From Streptomyces sp. GQFP (GTDB lineage Bacteria; Actinomycetota; Actinomycetes; Streptomycetales; Streptomycetaceae): a DNA stretch of 64,000 nt. Position 1 is the first letter of the stretch. Each line of letters opens with the position of its first letter. Positions 53,832-62,063 of the stretch are shown one piece after another. The stretch covers positions 3,472,001-3,536,000 of the forward strand of contig NZ_CP089312.1 of the NCBI RefSeq assembly GCF_021545335.1, given 5' to 3'. The notes beneath the pieces are model-generated. The model worked only from the letters and a program-made list of their open reading frames with translations. It was not told the DNA's origin and made no database searches. The translations under genes and the position numbers were made by a program.

Positions 53832-55040
53832 CTACAGGATCACGTGGGGCAGGAAGCGGGCGTACTCGTCCGTGATCGGGCCCGAGGACTCGCGTATGCC
53901 GAGTCCCGCCGACTCGTCCTCCACGACCCACGCGCCCAGGACGACCCGGTTGCCGTCGAAGTCGGGCAGGGGGGCCAACTCCTGGTAGCAGCAGGGTTCT
54001 TGGCGTACGACGGCTGCGGCGCCCTGCTCGTGGACGATGACGCCCGCGCCCTCCCGGCCCAGCAGCGGCTTGCTCACGTAACCGGTCGTGTGCGCCAGTT
54101 CCCGTGGGCCGTCGAGGTAGGCGGGGAGGAGGTTCGGGTGTCCGGGGTACAGCTCCCAGAGGATCGCGAGGAGTGCCTTGTTGCTGAGCAGCATCTTCCA
54201 GGCGGGCTCGATCCACAGCGTCGTACCCGTGCCGCCGCCGTTGTCCAGGGTGTCGAGGACATGGCCGGCGAACCTGTCGGTGGTGAGCCACTCCCAGGGG
54301 TACAGCTTGAAGCAGCTGCGGATGAAACGGAGTTGGTTGTCGACGAAGCGGCCGGAGAGGGAGTCCCAGCCGATCTCCTCCACGGCGAGCCAGTCGGTGT
54401 CGAGGCCCGCCTGCTCCGCGGTCTCCTTCAGATACGCGACGGTCATCAGGTCCTCGCCGAGTTCGTCGGCGGCGGAGTGCGCGAAGTGGAGGGGGCTGCC
54501 GGGCGGGAGGAGGGCGGCCTGTTTCTTCCAGGCGGCGATCAGGCGTTCGTGGAGGGAGTTCCACTGGTCGGCGCCCGGGAAGCGGTCCTCCATCCAGAAC
54601 CACTGGGGCGAGGCGGCCTCGACGAGGGAGGTGGGGGTGTCGGCGTTGTACTCGAGGAGCTTCGCGGGACCGCCCGAGCCGTCTGTTCCGCCCGTGCGGC
54701 CGTCGTAGCGGAGGTCGAAACGGCCGTAGACGGACGGGAGTTCGGCACGGCGGTGCCAGGCCTCGGCGACCGCTGCCGCGATGTGCGGGTCGGTGATGCC
54801 GAGGTCCGTGAAGCGGTTCGCGCTGACGATGTGCTCGGCGGCGGCGAGGCACATGCCGTGGAGTTCCTCCACGACCTCCTCCAGCGCCTCCACCTCCGGG
54901 AGCGAGAAGACGTAGTACGCGCTCTCGTCCCAGTAGGGGCGCAGGGTGCCGTCGGGGTGGCGGGTGAGCGGGTAGATCAGCCCCTGTTCCTCGACGGTTC
55001 GCTGCCAGTCGGGGCGGGGTTCGATCGTGCGGCGTTGCAT
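53832..55040 (-). CDS. glutathionylspermidine synthase-like ATP-grasp protein (YgiC/YjfC type)
   Basis: 402 residues. Family words: YWDESAYYVFSLPEVEALEE, YGRFDLRYDG, KLLEYNADTPTSLVEAASPQ, WFWMEDRFPGADQWNSLHER, IEPAWKMLLSNKALLAILWE and YVSKPLLGREGAGVIV. These match the Gsp_synth domain (PF03738) without the amidase half. ATG at 55040. It starts 8 bp after the lipoprotein gene, so the pair forms an operon like ygiB-ygiC of E. coli. Ligase activity on peptides or polyamines is assumed; actinobacteria lack glutathione, so the true substrate must differ. Confidence 0.88.
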   Translation of the reverse strand: MQRRTIEPRPDWQRTVEEQGLIYPLTRHPDGTLRPYWDESAYYVFSLPEVEALEEVVEELHGMCLAAAEHIVSANRFTDLGITDPHIAAAVAEAWHRRAELPSVYGRFDLRYDGRTGGTDGSGGPAKLLEYNADTPTSLVEAASPQWFWMEDRFPGADQWNSLHERLIAAWKKQAALLPPGSPLHFAHSAADELGEDLMTVAYLKETAEQAGLDTDWLAVEEIGWDSLSGRFVDNQLRFIRSCFKLYPWEWLTTDRFAGHVLDTLDNGGGTGTTLWIEPAWKMLLSNKALLAILWELYPGHPNLLPAYLDGPRELAHTTGYVSKPLLGREGAGVIVHEQGAAAVVRQEPCCYQELAPLPDFDGNRVVLGAWVVEDESAGLGIRESSGPITDEYARFLPHVIL

Positions 55041-55048
55041 GTCGGGGC

Positions 55049-55420
55049 TCAGCCGCCCGAGCTGGTGTCGCCGCCGCCGAGGCCGCCACGACTGACACCG
55101 GTGCCACCACCGGTGCCGTCGCCGCTGCCCGAACTGCCGCTGCTCTTGCCGGACTTGCTGAAGGAGCCGCCCTTGACCCAGCCGGACTTCTTCTTGCCGC
55201 CGTAGTAGTAGGCGCCGTTGGTGCTCGTGACGGTCTTGCAGTTCTTGTCGGCGACGACCTTGTAGCCCTTGGCGGCCTTGTAGCTGTCGCGGTCGACGCA
55301 GCGCTTGTCGGGGTCGTCCGAGGAGCAGGCCGTGAGGGCGGCGGCGAGCAGGCCCATGCCGCCCAGTACGACGGTGCCTGAGCGGAGTTGTCCGCGTGAC
55401 TGTCTGCGTGCGTCGGCCAT
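55049..55420 (-). CDS. YgiB-like lipoprotein
   Basis: 123 residues. Signal peptide with lipobox ALTAC (Cys about 32), a small Cys-containing core (CVDRDSYKAAKGYKVVADKN, then CKTVTSTNGAYYYGG) and a Gly/Ser/Lys-rich tail. Partner of the ATP-grasp gene 8 bp downstream, as in ygiB-ygiC (DUF1190). Located on the outer face of the membrane. The tail is low complexity and its length is probably variable. Confidence 0.82.
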   Translation of the reverse strand: MADARRQSRGQLRSGTVVLGGMGLLAAALTACSSDDPDKRCVDRDSYKAAKGYKVVADKNCKTVTSTNGAYYYGGKKKSGWVKGGSFSKSGKSSGSSGSGDGTGGGTGVSRGGLGGGDTSSGG

Positions 55421-55535
55421 GGTCGTGTCTCCCCGTTGGTGTCTCGCCCGGCTTGAAGTCCGCCCAGCTTAAAGATCGTTCAAGGACGGGTGTACGCCCA
55501 CCCCCCTGTGTCTCCCGTCCACCTAGAGTCACTTT

Positions 55536-56366
55536 GTGCTCTTTGGAATGGTGTGCGCGCTCGGCGCGGCGGTCTGCTTCGGTACGGCGACGGTGTTGCA
55601 GGCGATGGCCGCGCGGGCGGCTGCCGAAGCCCCCGGCCGAGGTGGCGACGCCGCGCTGCTGCTGCGGGCGGTGCGGCAGTGGCGGTACATCGCCGGGCTG
55701 GCCCTGGACGGGCTCGGCTTCGTCTTCCAGGTCGCCGCGCTGCGGTCCGTTCCGATCTACGCGGTCGGCGCGGCGTTGGCCGCGAGTCTCGCCGTCACCG
55801 CGGTGGTCGCCGCCCGGTTGCTGCGGGTGCGGCTGAGCGGGGTGGAGTGGGGCGCGGTCGGGGTGGTGTGCGCGGGGCTGGGGATGCTGGGGCTCTCCTC
55901 GGGGACGGAGGGGGAGCGGGCGGGGTCGGACGCGCTGAGGTACGCGATGCTCGCGACCGCCGTGGGGGTGCTGGTGCTGGGGCTGCTGGGCGGGCGGTTG
56001 CCGGAGCGGGGGCGGGGGTTGGTGCTCGGGTTGGGGGCGGGGTTCGGGTTCGGGGTGGTCGAGGTGTCGGTGCGGTTGATCGATGAGGTGTCGGTGGGGG
56101 CGTTGGTGGCGAACGCGGCGACGTATGCGCTGGTGGTGGGGGGTGGGGCGGCGTTTCTGGCGCTGACGTCGGGGTTGCAGCGGGGGGCTGTGACCGTGCC
56201 GACGGCGGGGATGGTGATCGGGGAGACGATCGGGCCGGCGGTGATCGGGGTGGTGTGGCTGGGGGACCGCACGCGGGAGGGGTTGGGGTGGCTGGCGGTG
56301 GTGGGGTTCGGGGTGGCTGTGGCGGGGGCGCTGGTGCTGGCCCGGTTCGGCGAGGCCCCGGAGTGA
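55536..56366 (+). CDS. EamA/DMT-like membrane transporter
   Basis: 276 residues with nine to ten short helices, such as LFGMVCALGAAVCFGTATVL, RYIAGLALDGLGFVFQVAAL, PIYAVGAALAASLAVTAVVA, MLATAVGVLVLGLLGGRLPE and LGWLAVVGFGVAVAGALVLA. The paired-repeat design suggests the drug/metabolite transporter superfamily. GTG at 55536. Codon use in the second half shows extreme G richness (many GGG and GTG). The substrate is unknown. Confidence 0.85.
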   Translation: MLFGMVCALGAAVCFGTATVLQAMAARAAAEAPGRGGDAALLLRAVRQWRYIAGLALDGLGFVFQVAALRSVPIYAVGAALAASLAVTAVVAARLLRVRLSGVEWGAVGVVCAGLGMLGLSSGTEGERAGSDALRYAMLATAVGVLVLGLLGGRLPERGRGLVLGLGAGFGFGVVEVSVRLIDEVSVGALVANAATYALVVGGGAAFLALTSGLQRGAVTVPTAGMVIGETIGPAVIGVVWLGDRTREGLGWLAVVGFGVAVAGALVLARFGEAPE

Positions 56367-56368
56367 GA

Positions 56369-56579
56369 CTCGCCCCCGCCGCCCCTACCCGTTCCCATCC
56401 CTGGGGGCTGCCGCCCCCAGACCCCCGCTACGGCCCTGAACGGGCCTTGTCCTCAAACGCCGGACGGGCTGACAAACCAGCCCGTCCGGCGTTTGAGGAC
56501 GAGCGCGTTCAGCGCGACAAAGGGGGGTCTGGGGGCGCAGCCCCCAGAAGGATGGGACGGGTAGGGGCGGCGGGGGCGA
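56369..56579. repeat. large inverted repeat, copy B (dispersed Streptomyces element)
   Basis: Same element as 47662-47935 but with one central CAGCCCGTCCGGCGTTTGAG arm only. Arms CTCGCCCCCGCCGCCCCTAC and the reverse complement at the right end enclose GGGGGCTG/CAGCCCCC and GTCCGGCGTTTGAGGAC arms. It lies exactly between the convergent transporter and DUF3050 genes, starting 2 bp after the former's stop. Confidence 0.85.
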
Positions 56580-56584
56580 ACAAC

Positions 56585-57364
56585 TCACCCCATCGCCCCC
56601 ACCACCCCGTCCCACAACCGCACCCTCGCCTCCAACGCGTCCATCGCCGTCTCCGCAGCCTCCGCCCAGTGCTTGTCACTCGTCCCGCACAGGTCCGCGA
56701 CCATCTGCATGGCCATCGGAGTGTGCTCCTCGCCGTCGACCTCGATGTGCCGGGACAGGTAGTCGCAGAACAGGGGGAAGCGGTCCGTGCCCTCCTTCTT
56801 GATCACCTGGTCGAACATGTCCGGAATGAGGTCCTCCCGGGAGAAGGCGAACGCCGCCGCGCGACAGTGCAGCGGGCGGTCGTTGATGATCTCGAACGTC
56901 GTGCGGACGAACTCGGCTGCGGGGCCCGGCACTTGGGCCACCCGCAGGGCCGACGTCACCTCGTGACCCTCCCCCACCAGCCCGATGAACGTGTCGATCC
57001 GCGTCGGATCGGCGTCCGCCTCGGCCATGCCGGCCCGGTACAGCTCGAAGTGGCTGGTGAAGCCCCCGTTCAGCTCGTCGCTCTCCTCGACGAGCACGAT
57101 GTCGTTGATGAGACGGCGGCTCACCTCCGACCCGCGCGGCACCCAGGGGACGTCGACACAGGTCAGTTCCCGCTGCAGCGACTTGAGCAGGGACATGAAG
57201 TCCCACACCGCGAACACATGATGTTCCATGAACGTCGCCATGTGTTCCCGGGTGTTTATCCGCTGGTAAATCGGGTGGGCGGTCACTTCTTTTCGTGCCG
57301 GTTCGATCACGGACCGGGCCCGCTCGATTCCCTCGTGGGTCATATCCCAGTCGTACCTGGACAT
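56585..57364 (-). CDS. DUF3050 heme-oxygenase-like-fold protein
   Basis: 259 residues. ATG at 57364 follows AGGGAG. Helical protein with [20 protein letters not shown], then [35 protein letters not shown] and [20 protein letters not shown] with HTPMA. The E47-H48-H49 cluster, the ESDE...H stretch and [10 protein letters not shown] are the positions where heme-oxygenase-like diiron enzymes carry ligands. DUF3050 is the family I recognise. It is divergent from the aminodeoxychorismate synthase operon and probably part of the same cluster; a role as a diiron oxidase on the aromatic product is inference. Confidence 0.85.
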   Translation of the reverse strand: MSRYDWDMTHEGIERARSVIEPARKEVTAHPIYQRINTREHMATFMEHHVFAVWDFMSLLKSLQRELTCVDVPWVPRGSEVSRRLINDIVLVEESDELNGGFTSHFELYRAGMAEADADPTRIDTFIGLVGEGHEVTSALRVAQVPGPAAEFVRTTFEIINDRPLHCRAAAFAFSREDLIPDMFDQVIKKEGTDRFPLFCDYLSRHIEVDGEEHTPMAMQMVADLCGTSDKHWAEAAETAMDALEARVRLWDGVVGAMG

Positions 57365-57547
57365 GAAATCTCCCTCGCGTTGGTCGAATGGCGATCGTGC
57401 AGCTTTACCGACCCTCCCGGCAAGCCCTTTCCTGAATTCCAGAAAAGTTACCCCGAGTATCACTCAGGTATCGATCGAAACAACACCGAAAGCCACCCCA
57501 AAGAACGATAAACAGCCACCTTCCGGACATTCGGTCGAGGGTTTCGA

Positions 57548-57566
57548 AAATCTTCGTTGAAGATTT
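57548..57566. promoter_or_regulatory. inverted repeat in the cluster's divergent promoter
   Basis: AAATCTTC-GTT-GAAGATTT is a perfect 8-bp inverted repeat with a 3-nt centre, in an AT-rich 236-bp gap between the DUF3050 gene and the rightward operon. It lies 34 bp before the GTG of the latter. A likely regulator site. Confidence 0.5.
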
Positions 57567-57600
57567 GAGCGTGACCGGATCCTGGTCCGTATAGGACGGG

Positions 57601-58197
57601 GTGACCAGGAATCCCGTCACCGTCACGGTGGCGTATCAAGTGATCCCGGGCCGCGAGACCGAGTTCCACTCCTGGGGGTGGGCCATGCTCCGGGCGACCG
57701 CGCGTGAGCCGGGTTTTCTGGGGGGTGGTGTGCTTGTCGACGGAGAGGCGGACTGGCATGTGGTCTACCGCTTCGACAGTGAGAGTTCGGGCCTGGCCTG
57801 GGAGAACTCCGTCACTTGGGCCCAGTGGACGGCCAAGGCGCAGACACTTGCCCGGGAGACCGGGCGCCGCAGCGTCGAGGGATCCAGGACGTGGTTCGAG
57901 TCCCAGACGGACACGCCGGCCACCGCTCCACCGCCCGCTCCGCCCCGCCCGCCGGAGAAATGGAAGCTCTGGTTCGTGAATATGAGCGCGGTTTTTCCAC
58001 CGGTGCTCATATTCAATCTGACCATTCTCCCCTACCTCGGCGGCCTCAATCCGCTGATTCGCACTCTACTGCTGTGCCTTTCCGTGACGGCAATCGTCAC
58101 CTATATCCTCATGCCGCGCCTCCAGCGCTTCTTCAAGAAATGGCTGTATCCGCCGCTCCAGGCACTCCGTGGACGGCACAAACGGCGAACCGCTTGA
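57601..58197 (+). CDS. antibiotic biosynthesis monooxygenase-domain protein with two transmembrane helices
   Basis: 198 residues; GTG at 57601. Residues 1-95 form an ABM-type dimeric alpha-beta barrel (VTVTVAYQVIPGRETEFHSW, REPGFLGGGVLVDGEADWHV, WENSVTWAQWTAKAQTLARE). A Pro/Ala linker leads to two helices (WFVNMSAVFPPVLIFNLTIL and LLLCLSVTAIVTYILMPRLQ) and a basic tail. Membrane-tethered ABM proteins like this are frequent in Streptomyces; the catalytic role is uncertain. First gene of the probable biosynthetic operon. Confidence 0.82.
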   Translation: MTRNPVTVTVAYQVIPGRETEFHSWGWAMLRATAREPGFLGGGVLVDGEADWHVVYRFDSESSGLAWENSVTWAQWTAKAQTLARETGRRSVEGSRTWFESQTDTPATAPPPAPPRPPEKWKLWFVNMSAVFPPVLIFNLTILPYLGGLNPLIRTLLLCLSVTAIVTYILMPRLQRFFKKWLYPPLQALRGRHKRRTA

Positions 58198-58243
58198 ACG
58201 ACGACCTGATCGACGGCATGAACGATGCAAGGGAGGTGGGCGG

Positions 58244-60436
58244 GTGAAGACCCTGCTCATCGACAATTATGACTCGTACACGTACAACCTTTTCCAGCTG
58301 ATCGCGGAGGTCAACGGCGAGGAGCCGGTGGTGATCCGCAACGACGCACCGACCAGCGCATTCGACACTCTTGCCGAATTCGACAACGTGGTCGTCTCCC
58401 CCGGGCCCGGCCACCCCGCCGCACCCCGCGACTTCGGGATCAGCGCACGTGTACTCGCCGAGTCCCCGATCCCCGTACTGGGCGTCTGCCTGGGGCACCA
58501 GGGGATCGCGCTCGGTGAGCAGGGCCGGATCGTGCCCGCCCCCGAGCCTCGTCACGGGCATCTCTCCACGATCCGGCACGACGAGCAGGACCTCTTCAAG
58601 GGGCTCCCGCAGAACTTCACCGCCGTGCGCTACCACTCCCTCGCCGTGCGCGAGCCGCTGCCCGAGACCCTCCAGGCCACCGCCTGGTCGGAGGACGGCG
58701 TCCTGATGGGCCTGCGGCACCGCACCCGCCCCCTGTGGGGAGTGCAGTTCCACCCGGAGTCCGTCCTCACCGAGTACGGCCGCCGCATGCTCATGAACTT
58801 CCGCAACCTCACGGCGGACCGCGCCCACAAGCTCCGTACGAAGAACACCGCCGTCACCCGCCGGGCCGCGGCGATGCCCGAGGCGTCCGCGGCCTCCCCG
58901 GCGCGCATGCCCCGCATCCCCGCCCAGCGCCGCTCCTCACCGCAGCGCCCCACCCACCGTCTCCACACCCGCCGGATCGCCACCGCCGTGGACACGGAGG
59001 CCGCCTTCGGCCGGATGTACGCCGGTTCGCCGCGCGCGTTCTGGCTGGACAGTTCTCAGGTCGAGGAGGGGCGGTCGCGGTTCTCGTTCTTCGGGGACGG
59101 GTCAGGACCGCTCGCCGAGTTCGTGCGGTACGACGTCACGAGCGGCGTCTGTGAGATCGAGCGGGCCGGACGGCCTTCGCGCAAGGTGAAGGCGAGCGTC
59201 TTCGACTATCTGAAGCGGAAGTTGATCAGCCGTCAGGTCGACGCGACCGGCCTGCCCTTCGACTTCACCGGCGGATACGTCGGCTACTTCGGGTACGAGA
59301 CCAAGGCCGACTGCGGCGCCTCGCCCAACGTCCACCAGGCCCAAACCCCGGACGCCTGCTGGCTGTTCGCCGACCGGCTGATCGCGGTGGACCACCAGGA
59401 GGGCTACACGTACGCGGTCTGTCTCGCCGAGGACACCCCGCAGGCCACGCTGGAGGCCGCCGACTGGCTCGACACCGCGCTGGCCCAACTCACCTTCGTC
59501 GTCGCGGAACAGCCGCTCCCGTCCGTGCCCTCCGTCGAGCCGGACCCGGCCGCGGCCGAGCCCTGGCTGGTGCGCGACCGGGACACCTATCTCGCCGACA
59601 TCGCCGCCTGTCAGCGGGAGTTGAAGGCCGGTACGAGTTACGAGGTCTGTCTCACCAACGCGGCCCGGATGCCCGCCCCGCCGGACGCGTACGACTACTA
59701 CCGCGTCCTGCGCCGCGTGAACCCGGCGCCGTACGCGGCCTTCCTGCGCTTCGGGGACCTCGATGTGGCCGGCTCCTCCCCCGAGCGGTTCCTGCGCATC
59801 ACCCGGGACGGCATGGCCGAGGCCAGACCCATCAAGGGCACCGCCCCGCGCGGCCACGCGCCGGAGGAGGACGACGCCCTCCGGGACTCGCTCGCCGCCG
59901 ACGACAAGACACGCGCCGAGAACCTGATGATCGTCGACCTGCTCCGCAACGACCTGGGCCAGGTCTGCCGCACCGGCACGGTCCGGGTCTCCCGGCTCAT
60001 GGTCGCCGAGACGTACGCCACCGTGCACCAGCTCGTCTCCTACGTCGAGGGCCAGCTGCGCGAGGGCACCGACGCGGTGGACGCCGTCCGCGCCTGCTTC
60101 CCCGGCGGCTCCATGACCGGCGCGCCCAAGCTCCGCACGATGGAGATCATCGACTCGCTGGAGACCGAGGCCCGTGGCGTGTACTCCGGCGCCCTCGGCT
60201 ACCTGGGGTGCAGCGGCGGCGCGGACCTCAGCATCGTCATCCGAACCGCCGTACTCGCCGACGGGGAGATGCAGTTGGGGGCCGGCGGCGCGATCGTCCT
60301 CGGCTCCGACCCGGTCGCGGAGTACGACGAGATGCTGCTGAAGACGGCCGCCCAGATGCGGGCCTACGACGAGTACCGGCAGCAGCACAAGGAGTCCTCG
60401 TCGCTGTCGGCCACCGCCGAGGAGGCCACCCGATGA
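58244..60436 (+). CDS. pabAB: fused aminodeoxychorismate synthase (PabA-PabB)
   Basis: 730 residues; GTG at 58244 after GGGAGG. Residues 1-195 are a class I glutamine amidotransferase (LLIDNYDSYTYNLFQLIAEV, Cys82 in VLGVCLGHQGIALGE, and HPES). An Arg/Pro/Ala-rich linker covers about 200-250. Residues 250-720 are the chorismate-binding domain. The diagnostic motif is PIKGT at 529-533 with Lys531, which marks aminodeoxychorismate synthase; anthranilate synthases have PIAGT. CFPGGSMTGAPKLRTMEIID is also typical. It makes 4-amino-4-deoxychorismate for p-aminobenzoate. The lyase (PabC) is not in the window. The stop overlaps the ligase start (ATGA). Confidence 0.93.
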   Translation: MKTLLIDNYDSYTYNLFQLIAEVNGEEPVVIRNDAPTSAFDTLAEFDNVVVSPGPGHPAAPRDFGISARVLAESPIPVLGVCLGHQGIALGEQGRIVPAPEPRHGHLSTIRHDEQDLFKGLPQNFTAVRYHSLAVREPLPETLQATAWSEDGVLMGLRHRTRPLWGVQFHPESVLTEYGRRMLMNFRNLTADRAHKLRTKNTAVTRRAAAMPEASAASPARMPRIPAQRRSSPQRPTHRLHTRRIATAVDTEAAFGRMYAGSPRAFWLDSSQVEEGRSRFSFFGDGSGPLAEFVRYDVTSGVCEIERAGRPSRKVKASVFDYLKRKLISRQVDATGLPFDFTGGYVGYFGYETKADCGASPNVHQAQTPDACWLFADRLIAVDHQEGYTYAVCLAEDTPQATLEAADWLDTALAQLTFVVAEQPLPSVPSVEPDPAAAEPWLVRDRDTYLADIAACQRELKAGTSYEVCLTNAARMPAPPDAYDYYRVLRRVNPAPYAAFLRFGDLDVAGSSPERFLRITRDGMAEARPIKGTAPRGHAPEEDDALRDSLAADDKTRAENLMIVDLLRNDLGQVCRTGTVRVSRLMVAETYATVHQLVSYVEGQLREGTDAVDAVRACFPGGSMTGAPKLRTMEIIDSLETEARGVYSGALGYLGCSGGADLSIVIRTAVLADGEMQLGAGGAIVLGSDPVAEYDEMLLKTAAQMRAYDEYRQQHKESSSLSATAEEATR

Positions 60437-62004
60437 CGCTCCACCAGGCGACCAGGACAACCGCTCCCCCCACCCCTGCCGACGCCGACGCCCCCGGCAA
60501 CCTCGCCGCCCATCTCGCCGCCCTCGCCGAGCGGCGCGGCTGGCGCGACCGGGCCGCCTTCCACCAGAGCCACCAGGGGCACCGCTCCTGGACGCACGGC
60601 GAGGTGCACGAGCTGGCGGCCCGTACGGCGACGGTGCTCGCCGGGTACGGCGTGCGCGCCGGGGACCGGGTGCTCCTCGCCCTGCCCGACGGCATCACCT
60701 GGGTGACCGCCTTCCTCGCCATCGCCCGGCTCGGTGCCGTGGCCGTCCTGGTCAACCCCGAACTGCCGCCCGCCGACCACGCGTTCATGACCGAGGACGC
60801 GGAAGCCGTGCTGTGCGTGACCGGTCCCTGGCTGGAGGAGGGCGAGGCGGACGAGAAGCGTTTCGCGGGCCGCCCGCTCCTCGGCGCCGATCAGCTCTCC
60901 GCCCTCGCCCCCACCGCCGAACCGGCCACCACCGCCCACCCGGTGGACGCGCATACACCCCTCTACGTGCAGTACACGTCCGGAACGACCGGGCGCCCCA
61001 AGGGAGTTGTGCACACGCACGGCGACCCGAAGACCTACCACGACCTCATCGGGCGCCGGCTGCTCCGCATCACCGAGGACGACGTCACCCTCTCCGTCTC
61101 GAAGATGTTCTTCGCCTACGGCTTCGGCAACGCCTTCGTCTTCCCGCTCTTCTCCGGCTCGTCGGCCGTCCTGGTGGACCGGCGTCCGACCCCGGCCGCC
61201 GTCGACGAACTCGTCGCCCGGCACCGGGTGACGCTGATCTACTCCGTGCCGTCCGCGTACGCGTCCCTCGTCTCCGACCGGGGCAGCGGCCACCAGGCCT
61301 GCTTCGCCTCCGTACGGGCCGCCGTGTCGGCCGGGGAGGGACTGCCGGAGGGGCTCGGGCAGCAGATCGAGGAGCTGCTCGGGGCGCCGGTGCTGGAGCA
61401 GATCGGCTCGACGGAGGCCGGACACGCCTTCTGCGCCAACAGCTTCGACCACAACCACCCCGGTACGGTCGGTCGTCCCGTCCCCGGGTTCGAGGTGGAG
61501 CTGCGCGACCGCGCCGGGGTCCGGTTACCCGAGGGGAGCGCGGAGGGCGAACTCTGGGTCCGTGGGCCCACGGTGACGTCCGGGTACCTCAACCGGCCCG
61601 AGGAGACGGCCCGTTCACTGGTCGGCGGCTGGCTGGCCACCCGGGACCGGGCGGTGCGTGAACCGGACGGCACCTACCGGCACTTGGGCCGCGCCGACGA
61701 CATGGAGATGGTCGGCGGCATCACGGTCTCCCCGCTGGAGGTGGAGGCCGTACTGCGCACCCACCCGGCGGTGAGGGAGGTCGCCGTCGCCGCGCTCACC
61801 GACGAGCGGGGCTTCAGCAGACTGCGCGCCTTCGTCGTGCCCGTCGGACCGGCCCGGGCGGGCCTGGAGACCGAACTCATCGAGCTGGCCCGGGCCCGGC
61901 TCGCCGCTTTCAAGGCCCCCCGCAGCGTCAGTTTCGTCCCGTCGCTGCCCCGCACCTCGACCGGGAAACTCCGCCGCCACCTGGTCCGCCAGGGCGCCTG
62001 GTGA
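60433..62004 (+). CDS. benzoate-CoA ligase-like acyl-CoA synthetase
   Basis: 523 residues, ANL superfamily. P-loop-like YVQYTSGTTGRPKGVVHTHG, KMFFAYGFGNAFVFPLFSGS (a signature of benzoate/hydroxybenzoate-CoA ligases), VLEQIGSTEAGHAFCANSFD, and the C-terminal GRADDMEMVGGITVSPLEVE and TSTGKLRRHLV with the catalytic Lys. Coupled to pabAB, so p-aminobenzoate or a derivative is the likely substrate, giving an aminobenzoyl-CoA starter. The specificity is inference from context. Confidence 0.9.
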   Translation: MTLHQATRTTAPPTPADADAPGNLAAHLAALAERRGWRDRAAFHQSHQGHRSWTHGEVHELAARTATVLAGYGVRAGDRVLLALPDGITWVTAFLAIARLGAVAVLVNPELPPADHAFMTEDAEAVLCVTGPWLEEGEADEKRFAGRPLLGADQLSALAPTAEPATTAHPVDAHTPLYVQYTSGTTGRPKGVVHTHGDPKTYHDLIGRRLLRITEDDVTLSVSKMFFAYGFGNAFVFPLFSGSSAVLVDRRPTPAAVDELVARHRVTLIYSVPSAYASLVSDRGSGHQACFASVRAAVSAGEGLPEGLGQQIEELLGAPVLEQIGSTEAGHAFCANSFDHNHPGTVGRPVPGFEVELRDRAGVRLPEGSAEGELWVRGPTVTSGYLNRPEETARSLVGGWLATRDRAVREPDGTYRHLGRADDMEMVGGITVSPLEVEAVLRTHPAVREVAVAALTDERGFSRLRAFVVPVGPARAGLETELIELARARLAAFKAPRSVSFVPSLPRTSTGKLRRHLVRQGAW

Positions 62005-62063
62005 CTCGTACCACCACCGCAACCGTCACAACCGCCTGCCGTACTTCAGAAGGGAACGGGCGC

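Noticed and set aside
58244..60436. Anthranilate synthase or phenazine-type ADIC synthase
   Set aside because: The PIKGT motif and amidotransferase-first order indicate aminodeoxychorismate synthase; PIAGT would be expected for anthranilate synthase.
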